Assembly: GCA_020634375.1 (NCBI GenBank)
Contig: JACKBX010000002.1
Span: forward strand, 642,795 to 706,794
Source of the DNA: Ardenticatenaceae bacterium
Lineage (GTDB): Bacteria; Chloroflexota; Anaerolineae; Promineifilales; Promineifilaceae
Reading direction: 5' to 3'
Length of the DNA stretch: 64,000 nt
Shown: one piece after another, positions 19,430-27,692 of the stretch
Layout: each line of letters starts with the position of its first letter
Position numbering within the stretch: position 1 is the stretch's first letter
Translations under genes and position numbers: made by a program
The notes under the pieces: generated by a model
Database searches by the model: none
What the model saw: only the letters and a program-made list of their open reading frames with translations
What the model was told of the DNA's origin: nothing

Positions 19430-20885
19430 GATTCACGGAAAACGCCCGCGTACCAGGGGCAAACATGTTCAATATTTCCTGCCGCTCTCCCAGGAGGAGA
19501 AACCAACAGGTAGTGTGAGAAGAGGAGATTTCGAGAATGGCCGTTATCCAAATTTGGCGTCACCCGCTTAACCCGGCTAACTGTAAAACCACACCTAACG
19601 TCAAACAGCTCCGCCCATGACGCATACACCTGGTAAAGCAAAAAATAATCGCTGCAACTGAAAACTGTACAAATTGGCGGGCTGCTCTCGCAGCAGATCA
19701 ATCCTACTAACAACATGACATTGGGACAGCTACCGCTACTCCTTCACCCCCAAACTGGAAATTCCACAAAAGAGTCCCAGCAGCATGATCAGAAGTTGGA
19801 TAGCGCGAATGCGCACGATGATCGGATAACAACGCTGTAAACAGCGTCGCAATCGTTGCCTTGAGCGGTCAAGTAGCGTGAAATAGCAGCATCAAAGCGA
19901 AAAGTTGTCATCACGGGCGGCCATTTTACCCCAATGATTAAATAATAAAATCCTGGGATAATTAACGCCAGAAGCCCGCCGCGTGGGCAGAAACCGCCGC
20001 CACGTATCAGCAGCGCATTGCTGCGAAAAAGCCTGAGAGAGATGCTGCGTATCTCCTTTTAGCTCTGCATATGTATTCGTCACCACCTGGTTAATTGGCG
20101 TTGCCAACACCTGGCGTGATAAGTGGCAAAAGTAGGTCATGAATAAAAGCCAAGCGGCTCTTTTTCCTAAAAATATTCTGTCCAGAGGTCATCAAACCTA
20201 TCAAGCGCTTCCGCGCTGGGTGTTGCTGCACCTGCATCATTCTGCATCGCCGAATCGCAGATAATAACCGCACCACACGGCGACCAGGCAAACCGCACTC
20301 GCCAGATAGGTCGCCGCCAAACCATACAACACACACATGGTTACTAACAACATCACGGCATCAGCTGCCAACAATGCCCATACTTCAGCACCGCGCAATG
20401 CCAATGCCACCGCTACTATGAAGAAAGAACATCAGTAACAGCACCCATGACCGCCAACCGCTGATGAGCCACACGGCGTAATTTCACACCATCTGCGGCG
20501 TTTCAGACAATCGCGCCAGACCACGCACCAATACTTCAAGAAAACGAGGGCGGCACGGGTAAAAGCCGTCAGTAAAGAGAACCGCTGCTAACAAGTTTAA
20601 TACAGCCCAGCCAAGCACAAACAGAGCAGTTAATGTAAAATGAATGGCCGCAGCTCGTTTATATCCTCGGTTTCCTCGCAACGATGTAAAAAGCTGCTCC
20701 CAAACCAAAAGTAGCAAAAATAATAGTCAGCTACCCAAGAACTGGCAAAAGCATAGATACCAAAAAGCCTCAACTGGCAGCCACCGTGCCAGCAAAATGC
20801 TGCGAGCAAAAGAAATCACTGCACCTATCACATTTGCCAGCACATTCCAAGAAATTGACGTAACCGTGCGACGCGCCAGACTCAT
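19426..20885 (-). pseudogene. Wzx-type oligosaccharide flippase, frameshifted
   Basis: The start at ATG 20885 reads 'MSLARRTVTSISWNVLANVI' and 'ARSILLARWLPVEAF', a standard start of the polysaccharide flippase (MATE/MOP) family. A one-base T insertion then shifts to 'GIYAFASSWVADYYF'. Later hydrophobic pieces include 'FTLTALFVLGWAVLNLLAAV', 'HDLLLPLITPGVGNAN' and 'QLLIMLLGLFCGI'. The total span of about 486 codons suits a 12-14 helix Wzx. It begins three bases after the uridine-kinase stop. Wzx moves lipid-linked repeat units across the membrane and partners the ligase/polymerase downstream. Confidence 0.75.
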
Positions 20886-20888
20886 TTG

Positions 20889-21527
20889 CTAAATTTCACT
20901 ATTGTGTGTCAACAACTCCCGCAGCCTCGACACCACCATCGCCATAGCCACCGTGTTTTCCCCACCATGCGGAATAATCACATCTGCAAACTGCTTACTC
21001 GGCTCCACAAACTTCATGTGCATGGGCCGCACTGTCAACAAATACTGCTCCACCACAGACTCCAGCGAACGGCCGCGTTCTTCAATATCTCGTTTCAATC
21101 GGCGAATAAAACGTACATCCGAAGCCGTATCCACAAAAATCTTCACATCCATCAATTCCCGCAATTTGCGACGAGTAAATATGAGAATGCCATCCACTAA
21201 AATGATAGGACTAGGCTCGACTAACACCGTTTCATCTGTGCGGCGATGCAGTGTAAAATCATATACTGGGACATGAACCGGCTCCTCTCGCAGCAGGCTT
21301 TTGATATGCTTAACCAGCAGCTTATTCTCTAATGAACGGGGGTGATCATAATTTTGATGGGCACGCTCTTCCAGAGACATATGTAGATTATCCCTGTAAT
21401 AGGCGTCATGAGGTAAATAGGCAATTCGCTCCGCACCCACGCCACGCAATATGTTTCGGGCGATAGTTGTTTTGCCAGAAGCAGTTCCACCCGCTACACC
21501 AAACACAATTGGCCGTTGCTCACTCAT
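20889..21527 (-). CDS. udk: Uridine kinase-like P-loop kinase
   Basis: A 212-residue cytosolic kinase that phosphorylates uridine (and usually cytidine) for pyrimidine salvage. The P-loop is 'GVAGGTASGKTT' at the N-terminus, followed by 'YLPHDAYYRDN' (substrate-binding 'DxFY' region), 'NYDHPRSLEN' and 'EPSPIILVDGILIF' (Walker B region), then 'FVDTASDVRFIRRLKRDIEE' and 'PHGGEN', all in the order of Udk/phosphoribulokinase-family proteins. The length is normal. It is the first intact gene above the broken glycan locus and lies immediately upstream of the flippase, so it could share its transcript. Confidence 0.93.
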   Translation of the reverse strand: MSEQRPIVFGVAGGTASGKTTIARNILRGVGAERIAYLPHDAYYRDNLHMSLEERAHQNYDHPRSLENKLLVKHIKSLLREEPVHVPVYDFTLHRRTDETVLVEPSPIILVDGILIFTRRKLRELMDVKIFVDTASDVRFIRRLKRDIEERGRSLESVVEQYLLTVRPMHMKFVEPSKQFADVIIPHGGENTVAMAMVVSRLRELLTHNSEI

Positions 21528-21621
21528 AAGTCTCCTATGCGTTCAAGTTGACAAGCCCTTTACTTGCTACTCATAGGCAAAAAAATACCCCGGCAATATG
21601 CTACCAGGGCTTTACACTAAA

Positions 21622-21694
21622 AGCCACCCAAGGGACTTGAACCCTTAACCTACGCTTTACGAAAGCGTCGCTCTGCCAATTGAGCTAGGGTGGC
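21622..21694 (-). tRNA. tRNA-Thr (anticodon CGU)
   Basis: The minus strand folds as a full cloverleaf: acceptor GCCACCC/GGGTGGC, D arm GCTC...GAGC, anticodon stem ACGCT/AGCGT with loop TTCGTAA (anticodon CGT), variable loop AGGTT, and T arm AAGGG-TTCAAGT-CCCTT. The CCA end is not encoded. It reads the ACG codon. Confidence 0.97.
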
Positions 21695-21738
21695 GAAGTG
21701 GGCAAATTATAACAATCGGCAGGCCGCTTGACAAACTT

Positions 21739-22575
21739 TCATTTGTCTCCCGTAGCCACTGGTTTGCCAGGGGTGCGGCTCCATTCACTCCAGGCGCCCA
21801 CGTAGAGACGGCCGTTCCCCAGCCCCACATGCGCCATCGCCAACAAATTCACACAGGCCGTCACACCAGAGCCACAATGAAACGTCGCCTGCGACGGAGG
21901 CGTATCGCCTAGCAAGCCTTGCAACTGGGCGCGTATCTGCTCGGAGGGCAGGTAACGGCCGTCCTCCCCCCAATTCCGCTCAAAGAAAAAATTCACTGCC
22001 CCTGGAATGTGCCCCGCCTGCGGATCCAGCGTCTCAAACTCGCCGCGATACCGCGCCGGGTCCCGCGAATCCACCAACAGCGGCAGCGATGGCACCTCGT
22101 CCATCGTCACCAACCATTCACGGCGCGGCTCTCCGTGGAAAACGGCCGTTTCATTTCTCACCTTCCCCGCTTCTTGCGACAAATCCGCCGCGGCCCACGC
22201 CTGCCAACCGCCATCCAACACCGCCACCGCCTCATGACCCATATAGCGCAGCATCCACCACAAGCGCGAGGCAATTCCCCCATTCATATCATCATAAGCT
22301 ACAACCTGCGTACCATTGCCAATGCCCATCTGTCCAAACCGTGCCCGCAAAATCTCTGGCGGCGGCAACGGATGACGGCCGTTATCCGTCGCAGGTGGAT
22401 TGCTCAAATCCTCATCCAAATGGGCATACACCGCCCCCGGAACATGCCCCGCCAAATAAGCCCGCCGCCCTGCCTCCGTATCCGTCAAGCTAAAGCGGCA
22501 GTCCACCACCACCCAATCTTTATCCTGCAAATGGGCATACAGCGTTTCAACATCAATCAGCGTTGTAAACATCAT
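21739..22575 (-). CDS. Rhodanese-family sulfurtransferase (3-mercaptopyruvate/thiosulfate type)
   Basis: A 278-residue two-domain rhodanese. The N-terminal inactive domain has 'WVVVDCRFSLTDTEAGR', 'YLAGHVPGAVYAHLDEDLS' and 'VVAYDDMNGGIASRLWWMLR'. The C-terminal domain has 'DSRDPARYRGE', 'AGHIPGAVNFFFERN' and the active-site loop 'HCGSGVTAC', whose Cys carries the persulfide. A CGSGVTA loop is typical of 3-mercaptopyruvate sulfurtransferases (SseA/TST). GGAGGA sits directly before the paired ATG-ATG; the second ATG (22572) has the better spacing. Cytoplasmic; roles in cyanide/thiosulfate or persulfide metabolism are known for the family. Confidence 0.93.
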   Translation of the reverse strand: MMFTTLIDVETLYAHLQDKDWVVVDCRFSLTDTEAGRRAYLAGHVPGAVYAHLDEDLSNPPATDNGRHPLPPPEILRARFGQMGIGNGTQVVAYDDMNGGIASRLWWMLRYMGHEAVAVLDGGWQAWAAADLSQEAGKVRNETAVFHGEPRREWLVTMDEVPSLPLLVDSRDPARYRGEFETLDPQAGHIPGAVNFFFERNWGEDGRYLPSEQIRAQLQGLLGDTPPSQATFHCGSGVTACVNLLAMAHVGLGNGRLYVGAWSEWSRTPGKPVATGDK

Positions 22576-22626
22576 TCCTCCGGTTTATTAGTAACGGGTA
22601 GTTAGTTGCTGGTAACTGGTCACGGA

Positions 22627-24888
22627 TTACTGGTCGGGGGCAGCGGTGGGGAAAATCGGCTGCGGCGGCAATGTCGGAATAGGCGTCGCTGTCGGCCAAA
22701 CAGGTGATGGTGTGCTAGTGGGGGTTGGGGCCAGCTCCGGTGTCGCAGTTGGCGTAGGAGTGAAGACAGGTGTTGGGAAGGGTACGGCCGTATCCCACGT
22801 CAACACAATCGGCTGCAAGTCACTCTCTGCCAACACTGTCTGCCCTTTTTGCAGCTTCACCTGCCACTGGTACGTACCATCCGCTTGCAACGCCAGCGTG
22901 TCATATGCCGAAGCCTGCAACCGGTACAGCGTGCCCAATGCTGGCTCATTGACTTCACCAAGTAGTTGAGCCTGACGGCCGTCATACAAATAAACCGCAA
23001 ACGATTCGTCCTCGTCCAACGGCAGCGGCCAATTCCAGCGATAATCTACCAACGAAGTGAGATAAGATGCATATTCCGCTTCCGGCTGGCTTAGGCGCAA
23101 GAATGGCCCAGTCTGCGGGCCGTAAGCGTTGCCAAATTCGGCCGTCCAATACCAGACATTCGGCGCATTAAAATCAACGCGATAGCCTACGCCTACATCC
23201 GTTGCATTACGATTAAGGATGATGCGGCGATGCGGCGGGCTGTTCACCCAAAACTCCACCGCCTCATAAGCATGTTCAAAACCCCACGCGGTGGCCTCTC
23301 CAGCATAACCCGCATGGTAGCCAAAAGTCAGCAAACGCTCGACTGGATAGGAGCCATCAGACCCGACATGTGCGGTGTAGGCATAATCCGCCATGTCATC
23401 TACATGCTGCTGTGCGGCAACATTCAGCGCATAGATTTGATGAAGCGGCGGCAAATCAAACTGGTGACGTGCCTCGTTAATATAGAAAAGGAGGCGCTCT
23501 GCCTGGGTTAAATTGGCAGGCAGTTCCACCGGTTCCATATGGAATTCTTCAGTTAACTCCACCGGTTCCAGGTCAAGAGGGTACAACTCGCTGTCGGCGA
23601 GCACGGCCGTTCCCTCATTCGTATTCACAATCAACGGCAAATAGGTAGACAACGCACCGGGATCAACATGAATCCAGCGCCCAGCCTGGGTGCTGCCATA
23701 TTCATTACTGGCGGTGAGCAAAACGTAATAATCACCGCTCAAAATGTAGGTATGGTTGATGGCGCTGCCCTCACGGAAACGGCCGTCGCCCATATCCCAC
23801 ACATACGACTGCACCGTGTCATCGCCATAAGCTTGCCCCGCCATCGAAACGCCCGCAGGCACACTCGGCGGAATCACCAGGTCTGCCACCGGCGGCAACC
23901 CCACCGTCACCAACCCATACGCCTCCGACTGCCCATATCCATTTGTGATCAGCAAATGTACCAGATACGAACCCGGAGCTGCATAAATATGGCTGGGATT
24001 CGCTTCCGTTGAATCCAACCCATCACCAAATTCCCAGCGATAAGAAAGGGGCGGTTGACCACCGCTCTGATTGATGAAATTCACCGGTTGATCGACACCC
24101 ACCGTCCAATCTTCAGCAGTAAACTGCGCGACAGCATGGGGAACAACAGTAATGATGTGGGTACGGGAAACTGTTTGCAGTGGATTGGCTGCATCCAGTG
24201 TCACCTGGTAAATGCCAGTCGCCGGGTAAACCACTACGGGGTCATTGACGGTGAGGCGACGGCCGTCCCCCAGATACCAGGTTTGCGCAATAGGGCCAGA
24301 ACCCGTCACATCCGGGCGCAACTGCACCGGCTGCCCCACAGGAACCTGCGAAACAGCCGCAACCTGGCTAATTTGCGGTGGAATACCCACCCACACCGTT
24401 GCAGAAATAGCGTCACCACCGTCTTGTCCCGCCTTGTCAGAGGTCGCGTCGGGCCACACATGTAAGGCTATTTGCTGTTCCGGGTTCGCCAGATCGGCCG
24501 TTTCCACACGTAACGTTAACGTTAAATCACGCTGGTCTCCGGTGTTTGGAACCACTGGCAGCCAGTTAAAAGCTCCGGTCTGCACATTTTGCGTCATACC
24601 CGAGGGCAGGCTGCCCATTTGCGGGTGCAGTTCCGGTGGTAGTTGCAGCGTAATGAGTGGTGTTGCAGCCATATTGCTGCGATTTGTCAACCGAAGGGAA
24701 AGTGTCATCGTGTCGCCGGGGGTGACGACGGCAGGAAAGGCGGTCATTTCCACTTGCAAGGGGCCATCTAATTGGGCATAACCGTTGTACAGGGGCAGAT
24801 TCGTCGCAGCCGTTTTGCGCTGCCACAATCCAATTACAACCAGGGCTATACCCAGCCCTGCAATGAGAAAGCGCCATCCTTTGCTCAC
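22627..24888 (-). CDS. Exported PKD-repeat protein with CAP (SCP/PR-1) domain
   Basis: A 753-residue protein from a GTG start with an N-terminal anchor ('FLIAGLGIALVVIGLW'). Next is a DUF11-like beta domain (about 45-150), then three PKD domains marked by 'TWYLGDGRRL', 'YRWEFGDGLDSTEANPSH' and 'YVWDMGDGRFREGS'. A linker with 'STYLPLIVNT' leads to a CAP domain at about 460-600 ('ERLLFYINEARHQFDLPPL', 'AYTAHVGSDGSYP', 'EFWVNSPPHRRIILN', 'DVGVGYRV'). The Pro/Thr-rich tail suggests glycosylation or wall spanning. CAP proteins are secreted; PKD repeats bind sugars or proteins. The CAP residues His, Glu and His of the cavity appear present. Confidence 0.88.
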   Translation of the reverse strand: MSKGWRFLIAGLGIALVVIGLWQRKTAATNLPLYNGYAQLDGPLQVEMTAFPAVVTPGDTMTLSLRLTNRSNMAATPLITLQLPPELHPQMGSLPSGMTQNVQTGAFNWLPVVPNTGDQRDLTLTLRVETADLANPEQQIALHVWPDATSDKAGQDGGDAISATVWVGIPPQISQVAAVSQVPVGQPVQLRPDVTGSGPIAQTWYLGDGRRLTVNDPVVVYPATGIYQVTLDAANPLQTVSRTHIITVVPHAVAQFTAEDWTVGVDQPVNFINQSGGQPPLSYRWEFGDGLDSTEANPSHIYAAPGSYLVHLLITNGYGQSEAYGLVTVGLPPVADLVIPPSVPAGVSMAGQAYGDDTVQSYVWDMGDGRFREGSAINHTYILSGDYYVLLTASNEYGSTQAGRWIHVDPGALSTYLPLIVNTNEGTAVLADSELYPLDLEPVELTEEFHMEPVELPANLTQAERLLFYINEARHQFDLPPLHQIYALNVAAQQHVDDMADYAYTAHVGSDGSYPVERLLTFGYHAGYAGEATAWGFEHAYEAVEFWVNSPPHRRIILNRNATDVGVGYRVDFNAPNVWYWTAEFGNAYGPQTGPFLRLSQPEAEYASYLTSLVDYRWNWPLPLDEDESFAVYLYDGRQAQLLGEVNEPALGTLYRLQASAYDTLALQADGTYQWQVKLQKGQTVLAESDLQPIVLTWDTAVPFPTPVFTPTPTATPELAPTPTSTPSPVWPTATPIPTLPPQPIFPTAAPDQ

Positions 24889-24944
24889 ATGGGCAGTGTA
24901 TCAAACTTGGCGTGACATAACAAGCCATTTTTACCTGCTGCTGC

Positions 24945-24950
24945 TATAAT
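24945..24950 (+). promoter_or_regulatory. Possible -10 box for the bactofilin-like gene
   Basis: A perfect TATAAT lies 31 bases before the ATG at 24981, in the short divergent gap between the PKD-CAP gene and the bactofilin-like gene. No good -35 hexamer is visible at 16-18 bases. Confidence 0.35.
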
Positions 24951-24980
24951 AAGGAAACTTATCGAGAAGGCTTTTTGGCT

Positions 24981-26729
24981 ATGGCTACAACGCAATCCAA
25001 ACAGAACGGCCGTAAACTATTTTCCCGGTCTCGTCGCCAGGAACAATGGGTTGAAATCACCGGCTACCGTGTAGGCGTCATTCAATTGGATGAACCTATT
25101 CTCATCGGCAGCGACGCCCACGTTGTTGGCGACGTGATTGCCCCAAAAATTCAGGTGGCCGGGTTAGTGCACGGCTCTACAGCCGCTCTCGACACAACCA
25201 TCTTGCCAGAAGGCCAGGTTTGGGGCGATATTTACACAAGCCAACTCCAAATCGAGCCAGGGGGAAAAGTCCGGGGATGGGTTTGCTCTCTCAATGAAGA
25301 AGCCTATCAGCAATTGCGTCTGGATGGCATCGTCCCCGAAGCGGACCCGGTGCAAAATGACCCCGATATTCCCGCAGAGGCAAAAGTCACCTTGCGCAGC
25401 AACGCCCAAATCAACGTCCTGCGGCAGTTGCAAAACGAAGCGGCCTCTGCCCTGGCTGCCCGTGCCGAACTGGAAGAAAGTTTTGACCAACGCCTGCAAG
25501 AAGTAGCCGGAGAAACGGCCGCAAAAGTCAATCTACTCAGCGAAGAAACCCATCAGTTGCAAACCCAGCTCACCGAACAGCAACGCGCTCTTGAGGCTGC
25601 TCAAGAAAATCTGGGGGTACGTGAAACGCAGTTCGAGCGTCAAAGCGATGAACTGGCAATTGCCCGCGAGCTATTGGAAGAACGCAACACGATACTAGAT
25701 ACGCTGCGTCAGGAAAATGAAACCCAGGTACAAACCATTGCTGATCTTCAGGTAAAAAAGGCAGCATTAGAAGAACGGCTGCACAATACCGAGTTAAAAG
25801 TAGATGATCTCAACAAGCGGGCTAATAGCCTGGAAATGGCGCTGCAAGCTAACCTCACCCACTCTGCCGAACAGGAAGATGCCCTGGTTCGCTGGCAAGA
25901 ATTAGCTGAAGCTACTGAAAAACGCGCCACCGAACTGGAAACCGAACTGCGAAAGTTGCAATTTCAGGCAGAGGAAAACAACCGCCTGCTGGACATGTTG
26001 CAAGAACAGCGCCGCGTGATGGAAAAAGAGTGGGAAAAGGCGCTGGAAGAATTGGAAAGCCTGCGCAAGAAAGAAACAGAACCCCTATCTGAATCTTCGA
26101 CAAAATTGCTGGCCCGCATTGATGATATGGAAACGCAGCTTACGGATATGGCTGCCCTACAAGTGCAGGTGGTTGATTTGGAAAGCGCCATACAAGAACA
26201 AGAAGAACAACTGCTTTGGTACAAGGCCAGCTTGCAAACCAGCCGCCATGAACTAGACCAATTACGGCAAACGAACGGTGAACAAACTGTTAAGCTAGCT
26301 GAACTTGAAGCAGGGCTGATTGAGCAGCGCAGCGCGGTGCAAAAATGGCAGCATCGTGCGGAAGAGGTGCGCAATGCTTTGCAAAAGCGGGAGCGGGCGT
26401 TAGCTAGCTTGCAAGATGAACGTGAAGAGATGCAAGAGGCTGTGCGACACGGCCGTTTGCAATTAGAAGCACACGAAGCAGAACTAGAACGATATTTGCA
26501 AGAAGTACACAAGCAAGGAAAATACCTGGCCGAGGCTCGCAATTTACTCATTGACCGCGACCTGGCGCTGAAAAAGGCGCAAACCAAAATTAACAAGCAA
26601 GCAGAAACCATCGCCGAATTCAAGCAGGTGGCAGGTGAACGAATCAAGCAGTTGCAAATAGACTTAGGACGCACCAAACAGCAGTTGGCAGATGCAACGG
26701 CCGTCCTTGCCAGACGCCAGCGACACTAA
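24981..26729 (+). CDS. Bactofilin-like domain fused to a long coiled coil
   Basis: From ATG 24981 (GAGAAGG about 10 bases upstream; a TTG two codons earlier is possible) this encodes 582 residues. Residues 25-115 are a beta-helix of the bactofilin (polymer-forming cytoskeletal) type: 'VIQLDEPILIGSDAHVVGDV', 'QVAGLVHGSTAALDTTILP', 'GQVWGDIYTSQLQIEPGGKV'. Residues about 145-580 are almost continuous heptad coiled coil rich in E, Q, L, A, R ('LEERLHNTELKVDDLNKRAN'). No membrane segment is seen. Bactofilins polymerise without nucleotides and scaffold envelope enzymes. A 400-residue coiled coil attached to one is unusual and suggests a filament or cross-linking role, perhaps in the morphology of filamentous cells (inference). 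Confidence 0.8.
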   Translation: MATTQSKQNGRKLFSRSRRQEQWVEITGYRVGVIQLDEPILIGSDAHVVGDVIAPKIQVAGLVHGSTAALDTTILPEGQVWGDIYTSQLQIEPGGKVRGWVCSLNEEAYQQLRLDGIVPEADPVQNDPDIPAEAKVTLRSNAQINVLRQLQNEAASALAARAELEESFDQRLQEVAGETAAKVNLLSEETHQLQTQLTEQQRALEAAQENLGVRETQFERQSDELAIARELLEERNTILDTLRQENETQVQTIADLQVKKAALEERLHNTELKVDDLNKRANSLEMALQANLTHSAEQEDALVRWQELAEATEKRATELETELRKLQFQAEENNRLLDMLQEQRRVMEKEWEKALEELESLRKKETEPLSESSTKLLARIDDMETQLTDMAALQVQVVDLESAIQEQEEQLLWYKASLQTSRHELDQLRQTNGEQTVKLAELEAGLIEQRSAVQKWQHRAEEVRNALQKRERALASLQDEREEMQEAVRHGRLQLEAHEAELERYLQEVHKQGKYLAEARNLLIDRDLALKKAQTKINKQAETIAEFKQVAGERIKQLQIDLGRTKQQLADATAVLARRQRH

Positions 26730-26767
26730 CCACTCTGGAATATGGAAAGGTGTCAAGTATCAGGTGT

Positions 26768-26816
26768 GATAAAAATTCACAATTTATTATTCACCATTCA
26801 TTATTCATTATTTTCA
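26768..26816. repeat. Degenerate heptamer array (ATTATTC type) before mtnP
   Basis: Period-7 units ATTATTC, ACCATTC, ATTATTC, ATTATTT occupy the gap between the bactofilin-like gene and mtnP, ending just before the mtnP start. Same class as the arrays at 44884-44960. Confidence 0.75.
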
Positions 26817-26826
26817 CAGGACCCCT

Positions 26827-27690
26827 ATGTCAAACATTGAACTCGCCGTGATCGGTGGCAGCGGCCTCTACAAGATGGACGGCCTGAGCGACATTGCCGA
26901 AATTACCGTAGACACTCCTTTTGGCAGCCCTTCCGATGTAATTACTGTGGGAACATTGCACGGCCGTCGCATTGCCTTTCTACCCCGGCACGGACGCGGC
27001 CACACATTCAACCCCAGCGAAGTCCCCTACCGCGCCAACATCTTCGCCCTTAAGAGCCTGGACGTGCGCTATATCATCAGTGTCAGCGCCTGCGGTTCCC
27101 TGCGTGAGGATTTCGCCCCCGGCCACGTCGTCGTCCCCGACCAGCTTTTCGACCACACTAAAAAGCGCGAGACCAGTTTCTTTTCCGGTGGACTGGTAGC
27201 CCACGTCAGCGTGGCAAATCCCTTTTCGCCAGAATTGAGCCAGGTCATTGCCAATGCCACCCGTGCAGTCGGCGGCACGGTGCATGAAGGCGGCACATTC
27301 ATCACCATCGAAGGGCCGCGTTTTAGCACTAAAGGGGAATCGCACACCTACCGGCAGTGGGGCATGAGCATCATCGGCATGACCACCAGCCCGGAAGCGT
27401 TTCTGGCAGCAGAGGCGGAAATTGCCTATGGCGTGATGGCGCACGTCACTGATTATGATGTGTGGCATGAAAATGAAGAGGCGGTGACGGTGGATGCTGT
27501 CATTCGTGTCTTGCAGCAAAATACCGTCCTGGCGCAAAATGCCATCAGCAAAATTACCGCGACGATGGGCGAGTGGGCAGGCAACTTTGCCGCCCACTCA
27601 GCCATGAAGGATGCCATCATCACTGACCGCCAAAAGATCCCTGACGATGTGAAGCTGGAATTGTCCCCGCTGGTAGGCAAATACCTGTAA
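26827..27690 (+). CDS. mtnP: S-methyl-5'-thioadenosine phosphorylase
   Basis: A 287-residue cytosolic purine-nucleoside phosphorylase-family enzyme that splits 5'-methylthioadenosine into adenine and 5-methylthioribose-1-phosphate for methionine salvage. Family marks are 'AVIGGSGLY' (phosphate loop), 'RIAFLPRHGRGHTFNPSEVP' (includes the RHG motif), 'YRANIFALKSLDVRYIISVS', 'DQLFDHTKKRETSFF', 'YITIEGPRFSTKGES'-like 'FITIEGPRFSTKGES', 'GMTTSPEAFLAAEAEIAYG' and 'VTDYDVWHE'. The TSPE reading where many MTAPs have NMPE/TxxPE is compatible with MTA use. It lies 2 bases before the RodA-type gene. Confidence 0.94.
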   Translation: MSNIELAVIGGSGLYKMDGLSDIAEITVDTPFGSPSDVITVGTLHGRRIAFLPRHGRGHTFNPSEVPYRANIFALKSLDVRYIISVSACGSLREDFAPGHVVVPDQLFDHTKKRETSFFSGGLVAHVSVANPFSPELSQVIANATRAVGGTVHEGGTFITIEGPRFSTKGESHTYRQWGMSIIGMTTSPEAFLAAEAEIAYGVMAHVTDYDVWHENEEAVTVDAVIRVLQQNTVLAQNAISKITATMGEWAGNFAAHSAMKDAIITDRQKIPDDVKLELSPLVGKYL

Positions 27691-27692
27691 AA

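Larger units (their letters stand above)
8947..20885. other. Indel-dense block covering the surface-polysaccharide locus
   Basis: Across about 11.9 kb no minus-strand gene keeps one frame for more than roughly 100-200 bases, yet recognisable protein motifs continue by hopping between frames. Both edges are sharp: 3.9 kb of clean frame resumes below 8946 and uridine kinase is intact above 20889. Where I inspected indels they are often one base in a homopolymer (an extra G in the run near 9866, an extra T near 20765). That pattern suits uncorrected long-read or low-coverage sequence better than old pseudogenes, since no in-frame decay of motifs is obvious. Coordinates of genes inside are approximate. 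Confidence 0.8.
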
